Shown: in pieces, positions 53,322 to 61,869 of the stretch
Layout: each line of letters starts with the position of its first letter
How positions within the stretch are numbered: position 1 is the first letter of the stretch
Source: Vogesella urethralis
Lineage (GTDB): Bacteria; Pseudomonadota; Gammaproteobacteria; Burkholderiales; Chromobacteriaceae
Reading direction: 5' to 3'
Assembly: GCF_007644045.2 (NCBI RefSeq)
Contig: NZ_VMDW02000068.1
Coordinates: 47,638 to 111,637, forward strand
Length of the DNA stretch: 64,000 nt
The notes under the pieces: generated by a model
What the model was told of the DNA's origin: nothing
Databases searched by the model: none
What the model saw: only the letters and a program-made list of their open reading frames with translations
Position numbers and translations under genes: made by a program

Positions 53322-53852
53322 TTAGCCTTGCTTGGCGCGCTCGATGCCTTCGTTCAGTTCGCGGGTGGCGTCTTCCAGCGTGCCCCAGCCCTGGATCTTG
53401 ACCCATTTGCCTTTTTCCAGATCCTTGTAGTGCTCGAAGAAGTGCACCATCTGGTCGCGCAGCAGTTGCGGCAGGTCTTCCAGTTTCTGGATGTCCTTGT
53501 ACATCGGACACAGTTTTTCCACCGGTACGGCGATCAGCTTGGCATCCACGCCGCCGTCGTCTTCCATCTTGATCAGGCCCAGTGCGCGTACGCGGATCAG
53601 CACGCCCGGCGGCAGCGGGAACGGGGTGACTACCAGCACGTCAACCGGGTCGCCGTCGCCAGCGATGGTTTGCGGCACGAAACCGTAGTTGGCCGGGTAG
53701 AACATGGAGGTACCCATGAAGCGGTCTACGCACAGGGCGCCGGTTTCTTTGTCGAACTCGTATTTGATCGGGGCGCTGTTGGCGGAGATTTCGATCACGA
53801 CGTTGATGTCGTTGGGCATGTCCTTGCCCGGGCTGATCAGGTCGATATTCAT
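53322..53852 (-). CDS. ppa: Inorganic pyrophosphatase (family I)
   Basis: 176 residues. Active-site block GDGDPVDVLV (near residue 66) with the Mg2+-binding aspartates, substrate-binding KYEFDKETGAL and YPANYGFVP. It hydrolyses pyrophosphate to drive biosynthesis. The start at 53852 (MNIDLISPGKDMPNDINVVIEI) matches the family; codons upstream to 53933 are not conserved. Confidence 0.96.
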   Translation of the reverse strand: MNIDLISPGKDMPNDINVVIEISANSAPIKYEFDKETGALCVDRFMGTSMFYPANYGFVPQTIAGDGDPVDVLVVTPFPLPPGVLIRVRALGLIKMEDDGGVDAKLIAVPVEKLCPMYKDIQKLEDLPQLLRDQMVHFFEHYKDLEKGKWVKIQGWGTLEDATRELNEGIERAKQG

Positions 53853-53957
53853 GCTCGGTATCCTTGTGTCGGTACGGTCAATGGGAAAAACCACGGGATT
53901 ATACCAGCAGCGCCGGCAAGGTATAATCGCCACTATTGATGACCGCCATAAGCTTGC

Positions 53958-54581
53958 ATGATGCTAGACAGACTGATCACCGAATTCGACCGTGGCCTGC
54001 GCACGCTGTTTGCGCCCGCCGTCAGCAGCCGCCCGCGACCGGACAAGGAAGTGGCCGAAGCCGAGCTGTCTGCCGCCGAAAAGCAGCACGCCATCGGCCT
54101 GATGCGCGTCAACCACTGTGGCGAGGTGTGCGCCCAGGCGCTGTACCAGGGCCAGGCGTTGACCGCGCGTAACCCGGCGGCGCGCGATGCGCTGCGTCAT
54201 GCCGCCTTCGAGGAGGTTGAACACCTGGCCTGGACCGAGCAGCGCATCCGCGAGCTGGGCGGCCGCCCCAGCCTGCTGGGCCCGGTATGGTATACCGGCT
54301 CGCTGGCCATCGGGGTGACCGCCGGCCTGCTGGGGGACAAGTGGAACCTGGGCTTTCTGGAGGAGACCGAAAAGCAGGTGGGCGCCCACCTCGACAGCCA
54401 CCTGCAGCAGCTGCCGGATCAGGACGCCAAGAGCCGCGCCATCGTGGCGCAGATGCGCGACGACGAGCTGAAGCACGCCGACATGGCGCACGACTTCGGC
54501 GCCGCACCGCTGCCGCTGCCGGTAAAGGGGCTGATGAAGCTCACCGCCAAGGTGATGACGGCTACCAGCTACCGCGTGTAG
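53958..54581 (+). CDS. coq7: 2-nonaprenyl-3-methyl-6-methoxy-1,4-benzoquinol hydroxylase
   Basis: 207 residues, Coq7/UbiF di-iron family: [34 protein letters not shown], and [12 protein letters not shown] supply the Glu/His iron ligands. C6 hydroxylation in ubiquinone synthesis. With ubiX this is the second ubiquinone gene here. Divergent from ppa, 105 bases apart, with TATAAT at 53922-53927 upstream. Confidence 0.94.
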   Translation: MMLDRLITEFDRGLRTLFAPAVSSRPRPDKEVAEAELSAAEKQHAIGLMRVNHCGEVCAQALYQGQALTARNPAARDALRHAAFEEVEHLAWTEQRIRELGGRPSLLGPVWYTGSLAIGVTAGLLGDKWNLGFLEETEKQVGAHLDSHLQQLPDQDAKSRAIVAQMRDDELKHADMAHDFGAAPLPLPVKGLMKLTAKVMTATSYRV

Positions 54582-54600
54582 TTGCCCTGGCTACCACCGC

Positions 54601-54629
54601 AAAAAAAGCCCGCAATCGCGGGCTTTTTT
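54601..54629. terminator. Bidirectional terminator after coq7
   Basis: A-run, GCCCGC, AATC, GCGGGC, T-run. Confidence 0.92.
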
Positions 54630-54631
54630 GT

Positions 54632-54670
54632 TGCGGCCAACTATGCGGCCAACCTGACAGGTTGGCCGCA
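54632..54670. repeat. Three word copies, two as a perfect inverted pair
   Basis: TGCGGCCAACT (one mismatch) at 54632-54642. Then TGCGGCCAACC (54644-54654), TGACA, GGTTGGCCGCA (54660-54670), an 11-bp stem with a 5-base loop ending 5 bases from the antiporter stop codon. Confidence 0.93.
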
Positions 54671-54675
54671 CGGGC

Positions 54676-56085
54676 TTAGAAGAACACAAAGGTCAGCAGC
54701 ACAAAGGTAGGAATCAGGAAGGCGCACGCCCAGCCGATGTAGGCAAAGAAGCTGGGCATGGCCACGCCGCGCTCTTCCACAATGGCTTTCACCATGAAGT
54801 TCGGCGCGTTACCGATGTAGCTGTTGGCACCCATGAACACGGCGCCCATCGAAATGGCCATTAGCGTGCTGGCACCGTCGTGCATCAGGTGGGCGGCGTC
54901 GCCACCGGCCAGGTTGAAGAACACCAGGTAGGTCGGGGCATTATCCAGGAAGCTGGACAGGGCGCCGGTCAGCCAGAAATAGGCCGCGTCCACCGGGGTG
55001 CCGTCCGGCTTGCTCACCATCGCCACCAGCTCGGCAAAGGCGCCGGCTTTGCCGGCTTTCAGCATGGCCAGCACCGGAATCATGGTGATGAAGATGGCGG
55101 CGAACAGCTTGGCTACTTCCAGCATCGGCCCCCAGTTGAAGGCGTTGGCCTGGCGGCAGCGGCCCGGTGTCAGCTTCAGCGACAGCACGGTCACCAGCAG
55201 CAGCAGGATGTCGCGCACCACGTTTTGCAGCGTGATGTCGAGGCCGGCAATCTGCCAGCTGATGCCGGGCTTCCACAAGCCGGACAGCAGCACGGCGCCG
55301 ACAATGCCGCCCAGCAGCGCGAAGTTCACCTTGCCTTCGATGCTGACGCGCGAGTCCGGCGTTGGGTCCGGCAGCGGCGGCAGGTCTTCTTCCTTGTGGT
55401 AGTAATGGCGGTCCAGCAGGTAGAACACTGCCAGCAGGATGGCACTGGCCAGCGCCATCGGGGCCAGCATGTGTACCATGGTCCAGCCAAAGCCCACGCC
55501 TTTCAGGAAGCCCAGAAACAGCGGCGGGTCGCCCAGCGGCGTCAGCGAGCCGCCGATATTGGCCACCAGAAAGATGAAGAACACGAACACGTGCGTCTTG
55601 TAGCGGCGGTTGTCGTTGGCGCGCAGCAGCGGGCGGATCAGCAGCATGGCGGCGCCGGTGGTGCCGGTAAAGCTGGCCAGCAAGGTGCCCACGCCCAGAA
55701 AACCGGTATTCAGCAGCGGCGAGCCGTGCAGGTTGCCGCGCAGGTAGATGCCGCCGGCCACGGTAAACAGCGACACCAGCAGGATGATGAACGGCACGTA
55801 TTCCAGCACCAGGGTGTGGGCCATCTCGTAGGCCGTTGCGCCCAGGCCGTGGCTGGCGGCGAACGGCACGATGAACAACAGCGACCACATGGCGGCAATC
55901 TTGCCAAAGTGGTGGTGCCAGAGGTTGGCCGCCAACAGCGGTAACAAGGCGATGGACAGCAGCATGCCGGCAAACGGCAGTGCCCAGGCAATGGCCAGCT
56001 CGCCGCCGTTGATGCTGGCCTGCGCAAGCGCAGGCAGCAACAGCAGGGCGCCGGCCAGCAAGTGCGGCAGACGGGAGAGGTTCAT
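54676..56085 (-). CDS. NhaD-type/IT-superfamily sodium:proton antiporter
   Basis: 469 residues, about twelve membrane segments. N-terminal MNLSRLPHLLAGALLLLPALAQA may be a cleaved signal. Motifs FTGTTGAAMLLIRPLLRAN, GGSLTPLGDPPLFLGFL and FLDNAPTYLVFFNLAGG mark the NhaD/CitM-like ion-transporter group. Na+(Li+)/H+ exchange is the likely function; a citrate-type substrate is less likely. ATG at 56085 with AGGA upstream. A word copy lies inside at 55923. Confidence 0.83.
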   Translation of the reverse strand: MNLSRLPHLLAGALLLLPALAQASINGGELAIAWALPFAGMLLSIALLPLLAANLWHHHFGKIAAMWSLLFIVPFAASHGLGATAYEMAHTLVLEYVPFIILLVSLFTVAGGIYLRGNLHGSPLLNTGFLGVGTLLASFTGTTGAAMLLIRPLLRANDNRRYKTHVFVFFIFLVANIGGSLTPLGDPPLFLGFLKGVGFGWTMVHMLAPMALASAILLAVFYLLDRHYYHKEEDLPPLPDPTPDSRVSIEGKVNFALLGGIVGAVLLSGLWKPGISWQIAGLDITLQNVVRDILLLLVTVLSLKLTPGRCRQANAFNWGPMLEVAKLFAAIFITMIPVLAMLKAGKAGAFAELVAMVSKPDGTPVDAAYFWLTGALSSFLDNAPTYLVFFNLAGGDAAHLMHDGASTLMAISMGAVFMGANSYIGNAPNFMVKAIVEERGVAMPSFFAYIGWACAFLIPTFVLLTFVFF

Positions 56086-56261
56086 GGTGAATCCTGTGTT
56101 GTCGGTGACGCTGCCCGTTCCGGCGCCGGATGCGTCGTCCTTTATGGTTTGCTCTGTCAGGGGTAACCGGAAGCGCGGCAGTTTACCAGCATCTGCCGCT
56201 AGCAGGGCTATCGGGGCTTTCCCCGTGCTGTTGCGGAATGTAAACAGCTGATATGCCAAGC

Positions 56262-56292
56262 AAAACGGCACCGTGTACGAATACGGTGCCGT
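56262..56292 (-). terminator. Terminator after eutC
   Basis: ACGGCACCGT and ACGGTGCCGT around an 8-base loop, TTTT on the minus strand. Closes the ethanolamine operon; the rest of the 227-base gap to 56085 should hold the antiporter promoter. Confidence 0.8.
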
Positions 56293-56312
56293 GTGTGGGT
56301 GGTGGGCAGATG

Positions 56313-57140
56313 TCAGGCTGGCAGCGCGCTGGCTTGGGTAGCGGACAGTAGCGCGGCCCAGCCGGGGTCGGCGGCGCTGCCGTCTTTCAGCGCCACGCCG
56401 CTGCCCTGTTGCAAGGCTGCGCGGATCAGCCACGCCAGCTTGAAGGCGGCCAGCGGGTAGGGCAGGCCGGCGGGGCGCACATTGGAGATGCAGTTGCGTT
56501 CCGAGTCCATGCGGCCAACCTTGGGCGCGCTGGTAAGGTACACGCCCAGGCTGTCCGGCGAGCTCAGGCCCGGGCGTTCGCCGATCAGCATCACCACCAG
56601 CCGGGCGCGCAGGCACTCGCCGGCTTCGTCGGCCAGCGCCACACGGGCCTGGCTGGCGATGACGACCGGGCCGACGCTGAGCCCGGCTTCGGCCAGATAA
56701 GGCAGCGTGGCCGCCAGCAGCGGCGCGGCGTGGCTGGCGGTGGCCAGCGACGACAGGCCGTCGCCCACCACGAACAGCACATCGCAGCCGTCCGATTGCT
56801 GTGCCAGCAGCTGCGCGCGGCTGTCGGCGTGCAGCCGGCGGCCGAGGTCGGGGCGCTGCAGGTACTGCGCCCGGTTGGCCGCCGCCGATTGCACCTGCAG
56901 CACGCCGTGGCCGCCCTGTTGCAGCGTGGCGGCCAGTGCATCGCCATCCAGCGGGGTATGCACTGCGTCGCGTGCCTGGGCGTGGGCCAGCGCAAAGCGG
57001 AGCGTTTCGCGGGTGGGCAGGCTGGCGCCGGCACGGCCCAGCGCGATGCGCGCCACCGTGTGCTGGCCAAGCGCCTGCCAGCTGTCTTCGGTAATGGTGT
57101 CGGGGTTGGCCGCCGGGCCGGGGAAAGGAATCACGCTCAT
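56313..57140 (-). CDS. eutC: Ethanolamine ammonia-lyase small subunit
   Basis: 275 residues. Contains RIALGRAGASLPT, SDGCDVLFVVGDGLSS, VMLIGERPGLSSPDSLGVYLTSAPKVG and DSERNCISNVRPAGLPY, all EutC hallmarks. With EutB and adenosylcobalamin it splits ethanolamine into acetaldehyde and ammonia. Overlaps eutB by 4 bases. Two word copies are inside (56510, 56873) and one near the start (57104). Confidence 0.95.
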   Translation of the reverse strand: MSVIPFPGPAANPDTITEDSWQALGQHTVARIALGRAGASLPTRETLRFALAHAQARDAVHTPLDGDALAATLQQGGHGVLQVQSAAANRAQYLQRPDLGRRLHADSRAQLLAQQSDGCDVLFVVGDGLSSLATASHAAPLLAATLPYLAEAGLSVGPVVIASQARVALADEAGECLRARLVVMLIGERPGLSSPDSLGVYLTSAPKVGRMDSERNCISNVRPAGLPYPLAAFKLAWLIRAALQQGSGVALKDGSAADPGWAALLSATQASALPA

Positions 57141-58516
57141 GCTACGGTCTCCATCAGGCCCAGCAGTGGTGGTTGCTGCCCGTGCGCCTGCAGACGGCCA
57201 CCGCGGGTGATGGCCATGGTTTCCAGCCAGTCTTCGAATTCCGGCGCCCGTTTCAGCCCCAGCAGCTCGCGCAGGTATAGCGCGTCGTGGAACGAGGTGC
57301 TCTGGTAGCCCAGCATGATGTCGTCGGCGCCGGGCACGCCGATGATGAAGTGGATGCCGGCGGTGCCCAGCAGCGTCAGCAGGGTATCCATATCGTCCTG
57401 ATCGGCTTCGGCGTGGTTGGTGTAGCAGATGTCGCAGCCCATCGGTAGCCCCAGCAGCTTGCCGCAGAAGTGGTCTTCCAGCCCGGCGCGGATGATCTGC
57501 TTGCCGTCGTACAGGTACTCCGGCCCGATGAAGCCCACCACGGTGTTGACCAGTAGCGGGCTGAAGTGGCGTGCCACCGCGTAGGCGCGGGCCTCGCAGG
57601 TTTGCTGGTCTGCACCCCAGTGCGCGCCGGCCGACAGTGCGCTGCCCTGGCCGGTTTCGAAGTACATCACGTTATCGCCCACCGTACCGCGCTGCAGGCT
57701 GCGGGCGGCGTCGTGGGCTTCTTGCAGTACGGCCAGGTTGATGCCGAAGCCGCTGTTGGCGCGTTCGGTGCCGGCTACCGACTGGAACACCAAATCCACC
57801 GGCGCGCCGCGGTTTATCAGTTCCAGCGTGGTGGTGACGTGGGTCAGCACGCAGCTTTGCGTGGGGATGGCGTAACGCAGGCGCACCTCGTCCATCATCG
57901 CCAGCATGGTGTGGATGGCCTGGGGGCTGTCGGTGGCCGGATTGATGCCGATCACCGCGTCGCCGGCGCCGTACAACAGGCCGTCCAGCATGGCGGCGGC
58001 AATGCCGCGCGCGTCGTCGGTGGGATGGTTGGGCTGCAGCCTCACGCCCATGTGGCCGGGCAGGCCCTGGGTATTGCGGAAGGCGGTCACCACGCGGCAT
58101 TTGCGCGCCACCAGGATCAGGTCCTGATTGCGCATCAGCTTGCTGACGGCGGCCACCATTTCCGGGGTGAGCCCGGGCGCCAGGGCGGCCAAGGTGGCAG
58201 GGTTGGCCGCATCCGACAGTAACCAGTCGCGAAAGCCGCCCACGGTGAGGTGGGCCACCGTGGCAAAGGCGGCGGCGTCGTGGCTGTCGATGATCAGCCG
58301 GGTGACCTCGTCTTCCTCGTACGGGATGATGGCGTGCTGCAGAAAGTCGCGCAGCGGTACGTCCGCCAGGCAGTAGCGCGCCGCCACGCGCTCTTCGGCG
58401 CTGGCAGCGGCCACGCCGGCCAGCAAGTCGCCGGAGCGTAGTGGCGAGGCGCGGGCGAGCAGGGTTTTGAGATCGGCAAACGGGTAACGGCGCGGGCCGA
58501 TGGTGATCTGGTACAT
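57137..58516 (-). CDS. eutB: Ethanolamine ammonia-lyase large subunit
   Basis: 459 residues, TIM-barrel catalytic subunit. Contains GDAVIGINPATDSPQ, QSCVLTHVTTTLELINRGAPVDLVFQSVAGTERAN, FETGQGSALSAGAHWGADQQTCEARAYA and CDICYTNHAEADQDD. Second gene of eat-eutB-eutC. A word copy at 58201. Confidence 0.96.
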   Translation of the reverse strand: MYQITIGPRRYPFADLKTLLARASPLRSGDLLAGVAAASAEERVAARYCLADVPLRDFLQHAIIPYEEDEVTRLIIDSHDAAAFATVAHLTVGGFRDWLLSDAANPATLAALAPGLTPEMVAAVSKLMRNQDLILVARKCRVVTAFRNTQGLPGHMGVRLQPNHPTDDARGIAAAMLDGLLYGAGDAVIGINPATDSPQAIHTMLAMMDEVRLRYAIPTQSCVLTHVTTTLELINRGAPVDLVFQSVAGTERANSGFGINLAVLQEAHDAARSLQRGTVGDNVMYFETGQGSALSAGAHWGADQQTCEARAYAVARHFSPLLVNTVVGFIGPEYLYDGKQIIRAGLEDHFCGKLLGLPMGCDICYTNHAEADQDDMDTLLTLLGTAGIHFIIGVPGADDIMLGYQSTSFHDALYLRELLGLKRAPEFEDWLETMAITRGGRLQAHGQQPPLLGLMETVA

Positions 58517-58559
58517 GCTGCTTCAGGGCCGGCGCCGCCGGCCCTGCCTCCACGGGGTA

Positions 58560-59981
58560 TCAGGATGCTTCGGTAGCCAAGGTCGGTTTCACGTCGGCGC
58601 CGGCGGCCTCGCCGTGCAGCAGCGCGTCGTGCGCGGCGGCGGCACGCTGGCGGTGGGTGGCCAGGTAGTAGGCAAAGCCGGCGGCCAGGATGGCGAGGAA
58701 CAGGCCGGTCAGCAGCTGGTTGTAGTACACCAGTGCGGCCAGGCATACCAGCGCGCAGCCCAGTGCCAGTGCCGGCAGCAGCGGGAACAGCGGCGCGGCG
58801 TAGGGGCGGGCGAGGCCCGGTTCGCTGCGGCGCAGCTTGAACAGCGACAGCATGGACACGATGTACATCACGATGGCGCCGAACACCGACAGCGTGACGA
58901 TGTTGGCGGTGAGCGGCAGGCCGCCGATCTGGATGAAGCTGTCGCTGAAGATGGCCGCGATACCGATCACGCCGCCGGCCAGGATGGCGCGGTGCGGGGT
59001 CTTGAAGCGCGGGTGCACCACGGCCAGCGCCGGCGGCAGGTAGCCGGCACGTGCCAGCGCAAAGATCTGGCGCGAGTAGCCCATGATGATGCCGTGGAAG
59101 CTGGCGATCAGACCAAACAGGCCCAGCCATACCAGCATGTGCAGCCAGCCGCTGTCACCGCCCACGATTACCTTCATTGCCTGCGGCAGCGGGTCGTTGA
59201 TATTCGACAGCGTGCGCCAGTCGCCCACGCCGCCGGCCATCACCATCACCCCCAGCGCCAGCGCTACCAGTGTCAGGATGCCGGCAATGTAAGCGCGCGG
59301 GATGGTGCGCACCGGGTCGCGTGCTTCTTCGGCGGCCATGGCGGCACCTTCGATAGCCAGGAAGAACCAGATGGCAAACGGGATGGCGGCAAAGATACCG
59401 CCGATGGCGGTGGCACTGAACACGTCGCTGCCGGCCCAGCCGTGAGCGGTGAAGTTGGCCCAGTCAAAGCCCGGTGCCACCACGCCCATGAATACCAGCA
59501 GCTCGAAGATGGCCAGCAAGGTCACGCACAGCTCGAAGGTGGCAGCAATGCTCACCCCTACGATGTTCAGTGTCATGAACACCAGGTAGGCGCCGCAGGC
59601 GATCCACTTGGCGTCCAGCGCCGGAAACTGCACATTCAGGTACGCCCCGATCGCCAGCGCAATGGCCGGTGGTGCAAACACGAACTCGCACAGCGTGGCA
59701 AAACCGGCCACAAAGCCACCCACCGGGCCAAAGGCACGCCGGGCGTACGCAAACGGGCCGCCGGCGTGCGGGATGGCGGTGGTGAGTTCGGTAAAGCTGA
59801 AAATGAACGCGGTATACATCAGTGCCACGAATAGCGTGGTCACCAGAAAGCCCAGCGTGCCCGCCTGCGCCCAGCCATAACTCCAGCCGAAGTATTCGCC
59901 CGAGATCACCAGCCCGACGGCGATGCCCCAGAGCTGCCAGCCGCCCAGCTTGCGTGCCAGGCCATGGTTGCTTGTACTCAT
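58560..59981 (-). CDS. eat: Ethanolamine permease
   Basis: 473 residues, APC superfamily, about twelve membrane segments. It has GEYFGWSYGWAQAGTLGFLVTTLFVALMY and SFTELTTAIPHAGGPFAYARRAFGP near the start, typical of the proteobacterial Eat transporter. ATG at 59981 with GGAG 8-11 bases upstream; an in-frame extension to 60236 runs through the control region and is rejected. First gene of the ethanolamine operon. Confidence 0.92.
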   Translation of the reverse strand: MSTSNHGLARKLGGWQLWGIAVGLVISGEYFGWSYGWAQAGTLGFLVTTLFVALMYTAFIFSFTELTTAIPHAGGPFAYARRAFGPVGGFVAGFATLCEFVFAPPAIALAIGAYLNVQFPALDAKWIACGAYLVFMTLNIVGVSIAATFELCVTLLAIFELLVFMGVVAPGFDWANFTAHGWAGSDVFSATAIGGIFAAIPFAIWFFLAIEGAAMAAEEARDPVRTIPRAYIAGILTLVALALGVMVMAGGVGDWRTLSNINDPLPQAMKVIVGGDSGWLHMLVWLGLFGLIASFHGIIMGYSRQIFALARAGYLPPALAVVHPRFKTPHRAILAGGVIGIAAIFSDSFIQIGGLPLTANIVTLSVFGAIVMYIVSMLSLFKLRRSEPGLARPYAAPLFPLLPALALGCALVCLAALVYYNQLLTGLFLAILAAGFAYYLATHRQRAAAAHDALLHGEAAGADVKPTLATEAS

Positions 59982-60338
59982 TGTGATGGCTCCATGCTTG
60001 TTTTGCTCCCCGCCTGCAGCACCCGCTGTCAGGCCCTGGCAACCATGGTAGGAAGCGGCCGTCGGCGGCCGGTATCGCAAAACGGAAATTGCAAGCCGCA
60101 CCGGCGCGGCGCAGGCCATGATTTGCCGCAGTGCAGCAAATGCCGTGCCGACACTTCGCACCGCGATGGTGCGCTGCGCGCCGGCAGGCACGGCAAGGCG
60201 CACCCCGCTTGCGCAACCGGCGGCCAACGCGTGCACAAGGCTGGCGAATTTGCCGGTTTTGGATAGCCAATGTCATGCCAGGCCGCTGGTGTGGCTTTTG
60301 CTTGCTTGGCGTGTGGTTTTTGACGAACGGAGGACGCC
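59982..60338. promoter_or_regulatory. Divergent eat/eutR control region
   Basis: 357 bases without a gene. It contains the near-palindrome TTTGCCGCAGTGCAGCAAA at 60122-60140 and CGCACC-GCGAT-GGTGCG at 60157-60173, both candidate operators for the AraC-type regulator or others. A good ribosome binding site (GGAGGA) precedes 60339. The core promoters are not obvious. Confidence 0.55.
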
Positions 60339-61304
60339 ATGCACGTACTGACCGGCATGGCCAGCATGCAGCTGACCACCCGCATGGCCGAAGACGCGGC
60401 CGATCACGCCGCCTTCATCACCGGCTGGCAGCAGCACTACGCGCAGCTGTCCTGCGGCCGCTACCAGGGCCGGCTGGACGAGCTGTGCCTGCCGCGTTTG
60501 CAGCTGTTCCGCGAGTTTTCGTCTTGTGAAACCTGGCAGCACTGCCAGGCCTGGCCGGACGCCGTGTGGTTCGGCATCCCGCGCCCGGGCGCCGGTGGCC
60601 AGTTACGCTACTGTGGCCGTAGCGTACCGGCCTACACCGTGTTGCTATCTCCCGGTGGTAGCGACTTCACGCTGCGTACCCCGCCGGGCTTCCTGATTTA
60701 CGGCATGGTGCTGCCGCTGGCCTTGCTGGACCTGCACGCCCAGCTGCTCACCGGCAGCCATGCGCCGGCAAGCTGGCGGCACAGCGGCATGCTGACGCTG
60801 CCCGCTACCGCCTACGCCCAGCTGTGTCAGACGCTGGATAGCATCCTGGATACCCCCGCCGCCAGTGCCGCGCCGTCGCGGCTGGCGCAGGCCAGCATTA
60901 CCGCGCTGATACAGGCACTGCTGCAGGCGCAAGGCAGTGACGGGCTGTGCCGCAGCAGTATCCAGCAGCGCCATCTGGCCTGGGTGGAGGCGGCCTGTGC
61001 GCTGGCGGCCAGCCCGGCCGATGCGCTGCCAACGGTGGACGAGCTGTGCGCCCGCCTGCACGTTACCCGGCGCACGCTGCAAAACGGTTTTCAGGAAGTG
61101 GTGGCCACCAGCCCCTTGCAATGGCTGCGCGCGCTGCGCCTGCACCACGTGCGTCAGGCCTTGCGTACTACGCCCGCTGACGACACCCCCATCAACGACC
61201 TGGCCGCCGCGTGGGGCTTTGTCAGCCCCAGCCATTTCAGCTACGACTACCGCCGCCAGTTTGGCGAAACGCCCAGCCAGACACGGCAACTGAGCCGGCT
61301 GTAA
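60339..61304 (+). CDS. eutR: AraC-family regulator of ethanolamine use (EutR-like)
   Basis: 321 residues. Long N-terminal sensor part, then an AraC/XylS DNA-binding domain (about 225-318: TVDELCARLHVTRRTLQNGFQEVVATSPLQWLRALRLHHVRQAL and a second helix-turn-helix ending WGFVSPSHFSYDYRRQFGETPS). The layout and the position divergent from eat-eutB-eutC support EutR, which in enterics senses ethanolamine plus cobalamin. The symbol is given by context. Confidence 0.82.
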   Translation: MHVLTGMASMQLTTRMAEDAADHAAFITGWQQHYAQLSCGRYQGRLDELCLPRLQLFREFSSCETWQHCQAWPDAVWFGIPRPGAGGQLRYCGRSVPAYTVLLSPGGSDFTLRTPPGFLIYGMVLPLALLDLHAQLLTGSHAPASWRHSGMLTLPATAYAQLCQTLDSILDTPAASAAPSRLAQASITALIQALLQAQGSDGLCRSSIQQRHLAWVEAACALAASPADALPTVDELCARLHVTRRTLQNGFQEVVATSPLQWLRALRLHHVRQALRTTPADDTPINDLAAAWGFVSPSHFSYDYRRQFGETPSQTRQLSRL

Positions 61305-61477
61305 ACCTGGCCGCTGGCAGGGCATACCGCTGCTAGCCAGCGTTGTGGATAATACCGCTCTGGCCGCAATGCGCTGCGTCGCCACGGCCATACGGCCTGC
61401 GGCGCTGCCGCACGGCCTCTCTCGATCATGCGCCCGGCGTCTGCGACAAAGCACAGGCCGGTTTACCGGAGTTTGCG

Positions 61478-61774
61478 ATGAAACAGCACCGTTACCGCAT
61501 TACCGTGGATTACCTGGCGGATAAGGACGGCACGCCGCCGGCCACGCCGACCAGCCTGCAATTTGAAACCGGCAACCACGACGAGCTGCTTGGCATCGTC
61601 GAACGCATTCGCCAGCGTGGCGATTTCGATGCCGATACCGCGGCCAGCTTCGCACTGGGCCTGAAACTGTTCGGCGAAGTGATGCTCACCCACCGCGATC
61701 ATCCGCTGTTTGAAGAAATGGGCCCGCAGTTTGGCGCGTTCATGAAAAAGCTGAAGTCGCGGCCAGCGGACTGA
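61478..61774 (+). CDS. DUF3861-type small protein
   Basis: 98 residues, start after CGGAG. MKQHRYRITVDYLADKDGTPPATPTSLQFETGNHDELLGIVERIRQRG is the recognisable part. Small cytoplasmic alpha/beta protein; function unknown. Ends with LKSRPAD; a GGTTGGCCGCA word follows 7 bases after the stop, then a terminator. The 173-base gap before it (61305-61477) shows nothing definite. Confidence 0.75.
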   Translation: MKQHRYRITVDYLADKDGTPPATPTSLQFETGNHDELLGIVERIRQRGDFDADTAASFALGLKLFGEVMLTHRDHPLFEEMGPQFGAFMKKLKSRPAD

Positions 61775-61816
61775 TTACCCGGGTTGGCCGCACGCGCCCT
61801 GCGGCGGCCGCCATGC

Positions 61817-61845
61817 AAAAGCCCCGTACTCGCGTACGGGGCTTT
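61817..61845. terminator. Bidirectional terminator at the island border
   Basis: AAAAGCCCCGTAC, TCGC, GTACGGGGCTTT. It suits the DUF3861 gene on the plus strand and the truncated gene at 61870 on the minus strand. Confidence 0.88.
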
Positions 61846-61869
61846 GTTGTTGCGGGTGCCGGGTGAGGC

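Larger units (their letters stand above)
2685..61792. repeat. Dispersed 10/11-bp word GGTTGGCCGC(A), about 43 copies
   Basis: Plus-strand copies begin at 2685, 8243, 11978, 15119, 20396, 26539, 30609, 31659, 32240, 32965, 37077, 37955, 42391, 45309, 46703, 47010, 49850, 54660, 55923, 56873, 57104, 58201 and 61782. Minus-strand copies (plus-strand GCGGCCAACC, usually preceded by T) begin near 4554, 11989, 13258, 14306, 16507, 34528, 34541, 37095, 41706, 43245, 47018, 53253, 54644 and 56510, plus six in tandem at 26558-26629. At least 25 carry the eleventh base A. I read these by eye and may have missed some. Under a simple 62% G+C model fewer than one exact 10-mer is expected on both strands. 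Both orientations are used, inside and between genes. Several lie 0-13 bases past a stop codon. None is present in the AT-rich island after 61.9 kb. Confidence 0.9.

Noticed and set aside
9340..60225. Many near-matches such as GCGGCCAACG, GCGGCCAACT and AGTTGGCCGC
   Set aside because: One-mismatch forms are common in G+C-rich coding DNA (Ala-Ala-Asn, Leu-Ala-Ala codons), so they were not counted as copies of the word.
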